Positions 8,825-18,583 of a stretch of 64,000 nt of DNA are shown piece by piece. Numbering within the stretch: position 1 is the stretch's first letter; the number at the start of each line of letters is the position of its first letter. A model generated the notes under the pieces. The model was not told the origin of the DNA, searched no databases, and worked only from the letters and a program-made list of their open reading frames with translations. The stretch is from Sedimenticola thiotaurini (lineage in GTDB: Bacteria > Pseudomonadota > Gammaproteobacteria > Chromatiales > Chromatiaceae), in contig VMRY01000009.1 of NCBI GenBank assembly GCA_007713595.1, positions 123,237-187,236 of the forward strand, in the 5' to 3' direction. A program made the translations under genes and the position numbers.

Positions 8825-10177
8825 ATGAGCAGCAATCAGATAATTTCAGAGAGGGATCTATCAGTACTTTGGCACCCCTGCACTCAGATGAAAGACCATG
8901 AATGGTTACCCATGATTCCAATCAAGCGGGGTGAAGGAGTCTGGCTGGAAGATTTTGACGGCAAACGCTATATCGATGCCGTTAGTTCCTGGTGGGTCAA
9001 CCTGTTTGGTCACGCCAACCCGCGTATCAATGCCGCTCTCAAGTCACAGGTGGACTGTCTGGAACATGTCATGCTGGCGGGCTTTTCCCATGAGCCAGCA
9101 ATTCAACTGGCCGAGCAGCTGGTTGAGATCACCCCAGCGGGACTGGACCGCTGCTTCTATGTGGATAATGGATCCTCTGCCGTTGAAGCGGCATTGAAGA
9201 TGAGTTACCACAGCTGGCGAAACCAGGGCCACAAGGGTAAACACCATTTTGTCACTCTATCCAACAGCTACCATGGGGAGACGCTGGGCGCATTGGCCGT
9301 AGGTGATGTATCACTCTATAAAGAGACCTATGAACCACTGTTGATGGAGGTTTTTACCGCACCTTCCCCTGACTGCTATGAAAGGGAATCCGGAGAATCC
9401 TGGGAGGATTACTCTACCCGTCAGTTCGCAGAAATGGAGCAACTGCTTGCAACGCATGGTGATGAGATCAGCGCGGTCATCGTTGAGCCTCTGGTGCAGT
9501 GCGCCGGTGGTATGCGCATGTACCACCCGGTTTATCTAACACTGCTACGGAAAGCTTGTGACCGTTACCAGATACATCTGATCGCCGATGAAATCGCAGT
9601 TGGTTTTGGACGAACCGGGAGCATGTTTGCCTGTGAACAGGCATCCATAACACCGGATTTTCTCTGTCTCTCTAAGGGATTAACGGCAGGCTACCTGCCA
9701 CTCTCTGTGGTCATGACCAGTGAACAGACCTATCGCAACTTCTATGACGATTATGAAAATCTAACCGCCTTTCTGCACTCCCACAGCTACACCGGCAATC
9801 CGCTGGGCTGTGCCGTTGCCTTGGCCAGCCTGAATATTTTCCGGGATGATAATATTATTGAAAACAACCGAAACCTGGCCCAGGTAATGAGCGAGGCCAC
9901 TGCCCATCTTGTTGATCATCCGCATGTGGCTGAGGTACGCCAGCACGGCATGATACTGGCGATTGAGATGGTGAAGGAGAAGAAAAACCGAGTGCCCTAC
10001 GACTGGCAAGAGCGCCGCGGACTGCGGGTCTATCAACACGCCCTGAAACAGGGTGCGCTATTGCGCCCATTGGGCAATGTCACTTACTTTATGCCGCCCT
10101 ATGTCATCACACCGGACCAGATAAAGACACTGGCCAGGATCGCCACAGAAGGGATTGACCTGGCTACCCGGAACTGA
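8825..10177 (+). CDS. bioA: Adenosylmethionine-8-amino-7-oxononanoate aminotransferase
   Basis: PLP enzyme of biotin synthesis that makes 7,8-diaminopelargonate using SAM as amino donor. The protein has 450 residues. It shows LWHPCTQMKDH at the N-terminus, the SSWWVNLFGH substrate-site motif, the PLP-phosphate region VDNGSSAVEAALKM, DEIAVGFGRTG, and the lysine in LSKGLTAGYLPLS. No other bio genes are in the window, so bioA is detached from the usual bioBFHCD cluster. The start is supported by the conserved N-terminus. Confidence 0.96.
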   Translation: MSSNQIISERDLSVLWHPCTQMKDHEWLPMIPIKRGEGVWLEDFDGKRYIDAVSSWWVNLFGHANPRINAALKSQVDCLEHVMLAGFSHEPAIQLAEQLVEITPAGLDRCFYVDNGSSAVEAALKMSYHSWRNQGHKGKHHFVTLSNSYHGETLGALAVGDVSLYKETYEPLLMEVFTAPSPDCYERESGESWEDYSTRQFAEMEQLLATHGDEISAVIVEPLVQCAGGMRMYHPVYLTLLRKACDRYQIHLIADEIAVGFGRTGSMFACEQASITPDFLCLSKGLTAGYLPLSVVMTSEQTYRNFYDDYENLTAFLHSHSYTGNPLGCAVALASLNIFRDDNIIENNRNLAQVMSEATAHLVDHPHVAEVRQHGMILAIEMVKEKKNRVPYDWQERRGLRVYQHALKQGALLRPLGNVTYFMPPYVITPDQIKTLARIATEGIDLATRN

Positions 10178-10178
10178 C

Positions 10179-10913
10179 ATGCAACTCCGCCGCATCCATA
10201 CTCATCAACTACTCATAGCAGACCAGGAGCTGTTACTTGAGGAGGGACCAGCCCGTCACCTGACACAGGTGCTCCGATTGAAACCCGAGACAGAATTCAT
10301 ACTCTTCAATGGCGATGGCTACGATTATCAAGCCAGGCTGATCCGGGTTTCTCGTCGTGAGGTATTAGCACAAGTCATCGTACGACTTGAGCCCATAGAA
10401 CCCAATCCGGCCTTCGGTATTCATCTTGGTATCGGCATCTCCAAGGGGGAACGGATGGACTTCGCGATTCAGAAGGCCGTCGAACTGGGTGTCACCTGTA
10501 TCACGCCACTCGTTACCGAACACTGCGTGGTGCGTATCAACAATGAGCGGCAGGAGAAGCGACTCAGCCACTGGCTGCAGGTGATTATTGCCGCCTGTGA
10601 GCAGTCACAGCGACGTCGAGTGCCGACTTGCCGGGAGATATCAACTCTGGACGATTGGATAAGACAGGATGCAACTTCATTGAGTATTCTGCTCGACCAT
10701 CGCTCCGAAAAGTCGCTACACGACCTGCAACCACCCAAAGATAGCGTTCGTTTACTGGTTGGTCCCGAGGGAGGATTCTCGGAGGCAGAGCGTGATCAGG
10801 CTAATAATTGCGGATTCAGCGGTATCCGTCTGGGGCCCAGGGTGTTACGCACAGAGACCGCACCACTAACAGCGATTGCCGCGATACAGACACTGTGGGG
10901 TGACTTTCGCTAG
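10179..10913 (+). CDS. rsmE: 16S rRNA (uracil1498-N3)-methyltransferase
   Basis: SPOUT-fold methyltransferase that modifies U1498 of 16S rRNA with SAM. The family marks are visible: the N-terminal PUA-like half with MQLRRIHTH, then GIGISKGERMDFAIQKAVELG, ITPLVTEHCVV, and the SAM-binding knot LLVGPEGGFSEAE with LGPRVLRTETA. The ATG at 10179, one base after the bioA stop, begins the conserved protein. An upstream start overlapping bioA is unlikely. It converges on ttcA with only 7 bp between stop codons. Confidence 0.96.
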   Translation: MQLRRIHTHQLLIADQELLLEEGPARHLTQVLRLKPETEFILFNGDGYDYQARLIRVSRREVLAQVIVRLEPIEPNPAFGIHLGIGISKGERMDFAIQKAVELGVTCITPLVTEHCVVRINNERQEKRLSHWLQVIIAACEQSQRRRVPTCREISTLDDWIRQDATSLSILLDHRSEKSLHDLQPPKDSVRLLVGPEGGFSEAERDQANNCGFSGIRLGPRVLRTETAPLTAIAAIQTLWGDFR

Positions 10914-10920
10914 GGCCTGT

Positions 10921-11802
10921 TCAACCAATCTTGTAGATACCCAATGCAGGCGTTGGCGAATCGATGTCAGGAGAATCAAATACCGTATCCTCTTCCGCTG
11001 CAACAGTGCCAAGATTCTTGAAGTCGTACAGATTCAGATCTGCCAGGTGGGATGGCACTACATGGGAGATCGCATTGAAAATGCTGGTCATGCGGCCGGG
11101 ATACTGCAGCTCCCAGTCCGCCAACATCTGTTTGATATGCTTGCGCTGCAGATTTTCTTGCGAGCCGCAAAGATTGCAGGGAATGATTGGAAACGCCCGT
11201 TGATTGCTATATCGGATGATATCTCTTTCCGAACAGTAGGCCAGCGGTCGAATGACAACATGCCGACCATCATCTGTGTGTAACTTTGGTGGCATTGCTT
11301 TCAACTTGGCACCAAAAAACATATTCAGGAACAGGGTCTCTACCATGTCATCCCGATGATGCCCCAACGCAATCTTTGTTACACCCATCTCACTGGCCAC
11401 CCGGTAGATAATACCTCTGCGCAGCCTGGAACAGAGCGAACAGGTGGTCTTCCCCGCAGGAATCTTATCCTGAACAATGGAGTAGGTATCCTCTTCGATA
11501 ATACGGTACTCAATCCCAAGTTGCTCAAGATAGGCCGGTAACACATGCTCAGGAAAGCCGGGCTGTTTCTGATCAAGATTCATCGCCAGCAGACTGAAAT
11601 CTATCGGTGCCCGTGACTTGAGTGTTAACAAAATATCCAACAGCGTAAATGAGTCTTTGCCTCCGCTGAGGCAGACCATGACCCGATCACCCTCCTCGAT
11701 CATGTTGTAATCGCCAATAGCCTTACCTACTTCACGCTCAAGACGTTTCTTTAATTTATTAAAATTACTGGAGGTTTTTGGCTTGACGTTACTATCAGAC
11801 AT
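10921..11802 (-). CDS. ttcA: tRNA 2-thiocytidine(32) synthetase
   Basis: ATP- and Fe-S-dependent enzyme that thiolates cytidine 32 in certain tRNAs. It shows the PP-loop [14 protein letters not shown] near residue 50, the first cysteine pair in [12 protein letters not shown], and the second in IPCNLCGSQ. These are the pairs that ligate the cluster in TtcA. About 293 residues, the normal size. A GTG at 11811 would add three residues. The ATG at 11802 is preferred, though neither has a strong ribosome site. Confidence 0.95.
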   Translation of the reverse strand: MSDSNVKPKTSSNFNKLKKRLEREVGKAIGDYNMIEEGDRVMVCLSGGKDSFTLLDILLTLKSRAPIDFSLLAMNLDQKQPGFPEHVLPAYLEQLGIEYRIIEEDTYSIVQDKIPAGKTTCSLCSRLRRGIIYRVASEMGVTKIALGHHRDDMVETLFLNMFFGAKLKAMPPKLHTDDGRHVVIRPLAYCSERDIIRYSNQRAFPIIPCNLCGSQENLQRKHIKQMLADWELQYPGRMTSIFNAISHVVPSHLADLNLYDFKNLGTVAAEEDTVFDSPDIDSPTPALGIYKIG

Positions 11803-11841
11803 GATCGGCACACAGGAGCTGTCAGAAAAGGGCAGATACTA

Positions 11842-11875
11842 CACGCGCCCCCTGAAAATTAACAGGGGCGACGTG
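11842..11875. other. Strong inverted repeat between ttcA and the Pil-Chp cluster
   Basis: A stem formed by CACG-CGCCCCCTG and CAGGGGCG-ACGTG with an AT-rich loop and one or two bulges. It lies 45 bp beyond the last Pil-Chp gene and upstream of ttcA. It lacks a clean T-tract on the minus strand, so it could be an imperfect terminator of the cluster or an element in the ttcA leader. Confidence 0.4.
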
Positions 11876-11919
11876 ATAGGCCGGCAACAAAAAGGAACTA
11901 GAAGACTAGGGCGAAAGGA

Positions 11920-12390
11920 TTACAGTTGGACGTCAGAAAGCATCAGTTCCAGCACATCTAGATCAGGAATCAATGCATCCACCCCATTAACAATAACGCG
12001 ACTGGCAACTACTTCACTCAGCTCTTCATCACCGGCAAAAGGGGCAATGGCCTCCTCTGTAACGCGTACCAGATGAGGCGCTGAACGCAAAAGGATGCCG
12101 ATATAGGGTTGAGCTTCATCACCATTCAACGTGTTGCAGATGGCTACGCGGGCGCGATGCCCCACCTCACCTGCATCCCGCTGCAATAGCGATTCGAAAG
12201 AGATCAGAGGAATCCGATGATTACGCCAACTGAACAGGCCCAGCAGCCAATCCGGCGTTCCATTCTCCGTAGTATCTGGCACCCGATAGCTGACCACTTC
12301 GCATACAGCTGCATTGGGAAGCAACAACTGTCCTTCCTGCAGTGGCAGCAACACACCCCTTACTTCAGCGGAGGTTTTATTAGCACTCAT
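11920..12390 (-). CDS. CheW-domain protein (ChpC-like)
   Basis: A 156-residue CheW-fold coupling protein. Features are a beta-rich start (VRGVLLPLQEGQLLLPNAAV), then WLLGLFSWRNHRIPLISFES, matching the CheW core where receptor and kinase couple. It overlaps the chpA stop by four bases (ATGA) and is the last gene of the Pil-Chp operon. In Pseudomonas ChpC occupies a comparable position, so it is probably a second adaptor to the ChpA kinase besides PilI. The assignment as ChpC rests on position and domain only. Confidence 0.85.
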   Translation of the reverse strand: MSANKTSAEVRGVLLPLQEGQLLLPNAAVCEVVSYRVPDTTENGTPDWLLGLFSWRNHRIPLISFESLLQRDAGEVGHRARVAICNTLNGDEAQPYIGILLRSAPHLVRVTEEAIAPFAGDEELSEVVASRVIVNGVDALIPDLDVLELMLSDVQL

Positions 12391-15300
12391 CTTACTACCT
12401 CACCCAATACTGAGTAGATGTTATCCAGCAGCTCGCTCTCTTGATAGGGCTTTCCCAGGTAGCGTTTAACACCCAGCTCCATGGCCAGATTTCGGTGTTT
12501 CTCACCCGTACGCGAGGTAATCATGATAATCGGAATCGACTTCAGGGCGTCAGAGCTACGCATGTGGCGCGCTAGCTCATAACCATCCATGCGCGGCATC
12601 TCGATATCCAACAACATGATATCAGGGCGCTGCTCTTGCAGTGTTGCCACCGCATCGACACCATCTTTCGCGGTAATCACATTCATGCCGTGCCTTTCAA
12701 GCAGTCGGCCGGTCACCTTACGCACCGTAATCGAGTCATCCACGACCATAACTGTGCGTCCAACACCCGGTTCTGGCATGGCTGTTTCAACTGTCGCCAA
12801 TTCAGGCTTAGGCGCAGCAGCATGAGCTACATCAGATCTGACCAGGGCCGTTACATCCAGAATCAGGGCCACCCGGCCATCACCAAGAATTGTTCCACCC
12901 GATATCCAACGTACGGTTGCTACCTGAATACCAACCGACTTCACAACGATCTGTCGGTTACCCAAGAGGCCGTCGACTTGTAGTGCTACATGATGTTCAC
13001 CCGCTCTCACCAGCAGAAGGGGATACCACTTTCTCTGATCGGACAGATTCACCTGTCCCACATTCAGCATGCTGCCAAGATAGCGAACCTGATAATCCTG
13101 TCCCGCGTAGTTGTAGAGCGCCTGTTGACCACTGTAACAGGCCTCCAATTCCTGGAGTGATACCCGCACCACACCTTCGATACTGGTATGAGGTATTGCG
13201 TAGATCTCACCACTTAACTCGACCAACAGCGCATCAGTAATGGCCAGGGTCAGCGGCAGGCGGATGATAAATTTGGCGCCTTCACCTGGCTGTGAAGTAA
13301 TATCCAGTGAGCCACCGAGCTGCTTGACCTCGCTCACCACCACATCCAAGCCAACACCCCGACCGGAGATCTGAGTAATCTCCTGGGCCGTGCTGAAGCC
13401 ATGCTCCAGTACAAATGGCAACACATCTGTATCCGATACGTCCGCATTGGGATCAAGCAACCCACTCTTGATCGCACGCTCGCGGATTTTGGCCATGTTT
13501 ACGCCAGCGCCATCGTCAGAGATAACCAACTGAACATCTGAGCCCTCACGAGACAGATCCAGCCTGATGGTACCCGTTGCAGATTTAGCTGACTGTTGGC
13601 GCTCTGCTGGTGTCTCTATTCCATGGGCAATCGCATTTCTAAGGATATGTTCCAGCGGTCCGATCATTCGCTCCAGAATGCCACGATCAATCTCACTGCC
13701 CTCACCCCGAATAACCAATTCGGCTTTTTTATCCAATTGATTACAGGTCTGTCGTACGACACGATGCAACCTGGGAACAATCTGGGCGAACGGCACCATA
13801 CGGGTGCGCATGAGGCCATCCTGCAGATCCGTGGTAATACGTGACTGCTGTAGCAGCAGTGTATCCGTATCTGACTGCAGGTCTTCCAGGAATCCGTTGA
13901 TATTGGCAAGGTCGTTAACCGTCTCCATCAAACTTCGAGAAACCTGCTGCATGGCGGAAAAGCGATCCAACTCCAATGGATCAAAAGTGGCATCATGTAC
14001 CGCTTCATCTCCACGATCCTGTTCGTAACGGAATAAGATTTGTGCTTCAGTCTCGATTTCCAACTGCCTGAGCTGTTCACGCAAACGACTAATTGTCTGC
14101 TCGAGCTCGGTAAGGTTAAAGCCTAACTGGCCATTCTGCTGTTCAATGCGGGTACGATAGATACTCACCTCACCCGCATAGTTGACCAACCGGTCGAGCA
14201 GGTCAGAGCGCACACGCACCTGCTCCCGCTGCCCACGAGAGGCAGTGAGAATGTTACGTGGTTCATCTGAAGTAAGATTCAGACTTGTCTCTGGGGACTC
14301 CGCATCCTCAGTAGACGCTGTTTCAGTTTCGCTTTCTAACGTCGGTGCCGCTTCTTCAATAGCCGGTTGCTCAAAAACGGCTTCTGCCAAAAGATCCGCC
14401 ACGACCACTGGCTGTTCTTGTTCTTCTGGCTCTGGCGCCAACGCCAGATCTTCATCGCTCTGTTCTGGGGCATAAGCTTCAACAAGCTCAGACTCGGCAT
14501 CAATAGCTGCATCTGCTTCAGCCGGAGTCTCTTCCGGTTGCGGCTCGCCACCCTCTTTCAACCACTGATCGAGCTTACTGACAAGATCTTCTGCACTGCG
14601 CAGCTGTGGGCCATGTCCCAGATCATCAATCTGTTCCGCCAGTCGATCTATCACTTCATGAGTGAGAGTCGTTAAGGCGTTACCAGTTGGAATGCGTCCC
14701 TGATCAATGGCTGTCAGCAACGATTCAAAGCCATGGCTCAGATCACCGATAGGCATTGCACCTGCCAGTCTTGCACCGCCCTTGAGGGTATGCAATGTTC
14801 TTTGCAACTCTTCCGAAACATGCTTATCTGCCAGGTTGAAGTCACCCGACTGCAGGGTACCCTCAAGCGCTTCATGCAGCTCTCTGGCTTCTTCGAGGAA
14901 GATATCCACCAGTTCAGGATCGCCTTCCAGCTCGATCATCACGGGCAAATCAAATACAGGAGCCTGACGCTCTCCCTGACTGATTACTGAATCGCTATCA
15001 ACCGAATCGGCTAACTCGACCCGGTGGGCCACCCTGTCGAGCTCAACACCATTCGTTATAGATTCTGCAGCAGAATCCACCTCATCGCTCTGCTCATCTT
15101 TCGATTGATCCGGCGACTCGGTCGTGGCCAGTTCAGAAGCAGCAAGCTGCGATTCGGGAGACTCAGGATGTTCTTCCAGCTCATCCGGGTAACTTGAATC
15201 GGCTGTTTCAACCGGCTGTTTATCACCGATGAGCACTTCATCCAGCTCGATATCAATCTCGCTGATAGTATCAGCTTCAATCTCTTCAGCTATTTCATCC

Positions 15301-18300
15301 GCCAGATCAACCAGTGCCAAGTCATCGGATTGCGGCTGCTCTTCTGTAACTTCATCCAGTTCTTCATCTAGTTCAGGCAGATCAACTGTGACGGCTGAAA
15401 CATCATCCGAAAGCTTTTCTCCTGCTATGTCAACTTCAGCAGTCGCTTCTGATTCACTCTCAGAATCTCGATCACGTAATGACAGGCCTTCATCGGCGAT
15501 AGGCTCTGACGCAGGGAAATCATCCTCTTCAAGTTCAGGCGCCAGCTCAGGGTCACGCCGATACTGGTGGATCTCATCGATCAGCTCACGCCAATCAGGC
15601 AGTTCTGCGCCTGGCACATTTATAGAATTCAGCGTGGTTTCAAAAAGCCCTACACTGCGGTCAATCAAATCCAATGCCGCTTGATCTGCCGGTTTCCCCA
15701 AGCCATTCAACTGCGAAGACATCGCTTCCAGCGCGGTACTGACCTGCGCAATGGAGTCTACGCCTGCCATCTCTGCGCTGCCATGCAACGTATGCAGGGC
15801 ACGCACTAATTCCTTGTCAATACGACAAGCGAGTGGGCTGTCACTGCAATTCTGATAGAAATGCTTGAGTGTCTCTATATGCGTTTGGGATTCTGCTTCA
15901 AAGATCTCAAGCAGCGTCTCATCCATGGTTATAGGTGCAGAGGGAATCTCTTCCAAATCAGCAGCCATCTCTTCCGACTGGTCCATGGCATCAACCATGG
16001 CTTCATCTGCAAGTGGCTCATCGTCCAGTTCCTGATCAGAAACTTCTTCTGCAGCTGCCGTGAATGGACTCTCCTCATCCGAGCTGATCTCATCCTCAAG
16101 CGCGTCCAATCGACTCTCTGCTGACTGGCTATCTTGTGACGATGAATCCGCCACAGTCCCGCCTGGCTTTGACAGTGCCTCAGCTCGATCAATAAGCGGT
16201 TGAACATCAATGTCCGGGATTACCCCCTGCTTCTGGGATTCGATCAGAACCGGCAAAACCGTAATCGATTCCATCAACAGGTTCGTGATGTCAGGTGATA
16301 TTTCAACCGTTTCATCAATCACTCTATTAAGCAGGTTCTCTACAGACCATGCGTATTCGCCAATAACTTTTGCACCTACCAGTCGCCCACTCCCTTTCAA
16401 GGTATGGAATGATCGACGGAAAGTTGTCAGCGCATCGCGTTCGTCTCTATTGTCACACCAGCGGGGAAGATATTCCTGGATAACCGCCAGTTCCTCTTCC
16501 GCCTCTTCAATAAAGATCTCCAATATTTCAGGATCAATATCTTCAAGGGCGGGTTTATCAGCGGATGGTGTGCGGACCTCTGCAGGGGCAGCAGTAGTGA
16601 CCGGCTCTTCAATTGATTCACTAACTTCGACAACTTCTGCATTCTCTGCATTGTCGTCCGTTGTAACCACCATTGAGTCAGGCTCAACTTCAGGTTCAGA
16701 GAGAGCTACAACATCTGCCGTTTTAAGTTCAGGAACATGGAGTTGCGAAAGCGCATCCCGGGTAACATCCAGGATTTCAGGATGAATTCCACGTCCCTCC
16801 GTGACGGCCTCCATAAAGTATTCAATACCAGTAACTGCATCTGCAAAGACATCCAGATCAGCAACGGCTGGCACTGCATTTTCACCCAGCAGGCTCTGCT
16901 CTACATAACGATTCAGGCGCATCATGAGATCTGCTGCATCAGTCAGCGCGAGTACACTGAAGGCGCCGGCTATTCCATTGAATCGACGAGGCACATCCTG
17001 CAGCAAAGATTTATTCTCGGGCTGCTCAATATAGTTAAGTATGGCCTCTTTATTCCGGGCCATATCAATCCCTGCCTCATGCATGACAGAGTCAACCAGG
17101 CGCTCAAATTCCCCTGCAGGCAGGCTCGAAAGAACCTGATCACCTTTCTCCTCTTTGGTATAACGCCGAACCACAGAGAGATTATTCAAGGAGGTTTCGA
17201 TAAACAGGATATCACTGGCCATAGCCATTAAATCCTGCTCATCTGGATAGGTTTCCGCAGCGACAAGCTCAGCCACTTTATCGGCTTGGCGCATCAATCG
17301 ATTGCGCAGTTCACCTTGCCCCACCATAGCCAGAGTATCAGCCAGTTTTTTCAACGGCTCCTGCTGCGCTTGCAATCTATCCAGATCACCACTCTTGCTT
17401 CGAATAAACAGATCCAGCTGGTCTTTAATCGCCGTAAGATCTGCGCTGATCGCACTTCGCAGGGAGTCAAGCAGGTCTTTACCTGGTGCGTGCAGACTGG
17501 CTTCGTCACTGGCCTGTCCCGCCTGGCTAAAGAGGGATGTATCTAAACCAAACTCCTCTTTGACCCGCTTTACAGCTGGGCTGGAAGAGTCCGCACAAGC
17601 GGTATAATAGAGCAGGTTTTTTATCAGATCATTGGCTGGTGCCTGGGCTACCGCCAATTCTCCTTCATCAATGATTCGTTTGATCTCTCGATCAATCTTT
17701 CCGACCAGAAGTTTAGTGGCAATACCTGAATCGAGACTTCCATCATGCAGTGCACTGACTGATGACTGGCCGACTTGGAAGAGTTGCTGTACCTGGGTGG
17801 TCCAGGCACTCTCTTCAAGCGTCTTGAATATTTCGGCAATACGCTGTAAACCACCCAGCTTATCAACATCACGATACCAATCCAGTAACGCCTTGTGATA
17901 CTGATAACGAAGTTTCTTGGCCAGTTTGGGCAGTTCTGGATTCGCCTCTTCACTGCCATCGGCAGGTTTCAGTTTTTGATCCAGATTGGGTGCAAACAGC
18001 GCCACTTCTGAAAGCAGGGATGCATCACGCGCCGCCCTTAGCTCATTCATCAGCGGCAATAGCAATATTGGCGTGTCGTTGGCGCCGGACTCAATCTTCT
18101 CCAGATAATCCGGAAGTTGAGCCAGACCGACCATAAGGGCTTCGGCTGACTCTTTTCGTTTCTGCTCCCCTAAGCCTTTGAGTGCATTGGCTACCAGCTC
18201 CATCTCCTCAGCCAGCATTGCACCGCCATACAACTGAATCAATTGTAAGGTGCCGCGTACCTGGTGAAGGAGGGTAATGCAGCTGTCTAGCTCAGCCTCG

Positions 18301-18410
18301 GGAGCATCATCGTCCACATACGCTTCTAACGCATGCCGAGCCTTTTCCAGGGATGAATCAAGTTCTGCCTTAATCCATTTCAGTGCGCTATGATCGCGGG
18401 CGTCACTCAT
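12387..18410 (-). CDS. chpA: ChpA-type hybrid chemosensory histidine kinase
   Basis: A 2007-residue CheA-like kinase for type IV pilus signalling. It opens with an Hpt-like helical repeat (LLHQVRGTLQ, His near 49) and degenerate ones without His (for example RRFNGIAGAF). Three clear Hpt domains follow, with HTLKGSG at about 669, LHGS preceded by His at about 873, and HTLKGG at about 1207, separated by acidic linkers. Then come dimerisation and HATPase parts (HILRNAIAHGIE, DDGAGVN, GRGVGLDVV, about 1590-1690), a CheW-like domain, and a C-terminal receiver with MVVDDS and the phospho-Asp in MLLDIEMP (about 1934). The acidic linkers explain the many open frames on the opposite strand. Confidence 0.96.
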   Translation of the reverse strand: MSDARDHSALKWIKAELDSSLEKARHALEAYVDDDAPEAELDSCITLLHQVRGTLQLIQLYGGAMLAEEMELVANALKGLGEQKRKESAEALMVGLAQLPDYLEKIESGANDTPILLLPLMNELRAARDASLLSEVALFAPNLDQKLKPADGSEEANPELPKLAKKLRYQYHKALLDWYRDVDKLGGLQRIAEIFKTLEESAWTTQVQQLFQVGQSSVSALHDGSLDSGIATKLLVGKIDREIKRIIDEGELAVAQAPANDLIKNLLYYTACADSSSPAVKRVKEEFGLDTSLFSQAGQASDEASLHAPGKDLLDSLRSAISADLTAIKDQLDLFIRSKSGDLDRLQAQQEPLKKLADTLAMVGQGELRNRLMRQADKVAELVAAETYPDEQDLMAMASDILFIETSLNNLSVVRRYTKEEKGDQVLSSLPAGEFERLVDSVMHEAGIDMARNKEAILNYIEQPENKSLLQDVPRRFNGIAGAFSVLALTDAADLMMRLNRYVEQSLLGENAVPAVADLDVFADAVTGIEYFMEAVTEGRGIHPEILDVTRDALSQLHVPELKTADVVALSEPEVEPDSMVVTTDDNAENAEVVEVSESIEEPVTTAAPAEVRTPSADKPALEDIDPEILEIFIEEAEEELAVIQEYLPRWCDNRDERDALTTFRRSFHTLKGSGRLVGAKVIGEYAWSVENLLNRVIDETVEISPDITNLLMESITVLPVLIESQKQGVIPDIDVQPLIDRAEALSKPGGTVADSSSQDSQSAESRLDALEDEISSDEESPFTAAAEEVSDQELDDEPLADEAMVDAMDQSEEMAADLEEIPSAPITMDETLLEIFEAESQTHIETLKHFYQNCSDSPLACRIDKELVRALHTLHGSAEMAGVDSIAQVSTALEAMSSQLNGLGKPADQAALDLIDRSVGLFETTLNSINVPGAELPDWRELIDEIHQYRRDPELAPELEEDDFPASEPIADEGLSLRDRDSESESEATAEVDIAGEKLSDDVSAVTVDLPELDEELDEVTEEQPQSDDLALVDLADEIAEEIEADTISEIDIELDEVLIGDKQPVETADSSYPDELEEHPESPESQLAASELATTESPDQSKDEQSDEVDSAAESITNGVELDRVAHRVELADSVDSDSVISQGERQAPVFDLPVMIELEGDPELVDIFLEEARELHEALEGTLQSGDFNLADKHVSEELQRTLHTLKGGARLAGAMPIGDLSHGFESLLTAIDQGRIPTGNALTTLTHEVIDRLAEQIDDLGHGPQLRSAEDLVSKLDQWLKEGGEPQPEETPAEADAAIDAESELVEAYAPEQSDEDLALAPEPEEQEQPVVVADLLAEAVFEQPAIEEAAPTLESETETASTEDAESPETSLNLTSDEPRNILTASRGQREQVRVRSDLLDRLVNYAGEVSIYRTRIEQQNGQLGFNLTELEQTISRLREQLRQLEIETEAQILFRYEQDRGDEAVHDATFDPLELDRFSAMQQVSRSLMETVNDLANINGFLEDLQSDTDTLLLQQSRITTDLQDGLMRTRMVPFAQIVPRLHRVVRQTCNQLDKKAELVIRGEGSEIDRGILERMIGPLEHILRNAIAHGIETPAERQQSAKSATGTIRLDLSREGSDVQLVISDDGAGVNMAKIRERAIKSGLLDPNADVSDTDVLPFVLEHGFSTAQEITQISGRGVGLDVVVSEVKQLGGSLDITSQPGEGAKFIIRLPLTLAITDALLVELSGEIYAIPHTSIEGVVRVSLQELEACYSGQQALYNYAGQDYQVRYLGSMLNVGQVNLSDQRKWYPLLLVRAGEHHVALQVDGLLGNRQIVVKSVGIQVATVRWISGGTILGDGRVALILDVTALVRSDVAHAAAPKPELATVETAMPEPGVGRTVMVVDDSITVRKVTGRLLERHGMNVITAKDGVDAVATLQEQRPDIMLLDIEMPRMDGYELARHMRSSDALKSIPIIMITSRTGEKHRNLAMELGVKRYLGKPYQESELLDNIYSVLGEVVR

Positions 18411-18583
18411 ACTAAGCCTTAATATACGCCAGTGGTTGATCCACGATTCCAGAACTCATCCGATAACCAACAGATGATCTATAGCCACAACCGTTATAGC
18501 GGTTTGTTGTTAAACCCATCAATTGACTCGCAGAATCAAAGGGAGCTATTTCTGGACATCCTTTCATTACTGGTCACAGTCCA

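Noticed and set aside
15229-16785. Ser-rich plus-strand frames opposite chpA
   Set aside because: They mirror the Glu/Asp/Ser-rich linkers of ChpA. The low-complexity Ser composition is an artefact.
18489-18504. AACCG/CGGTT hairpin between pilJ and chpA
   Set aside because: Only 5 bp and no T-tract. Not enough to call a regulatory site.
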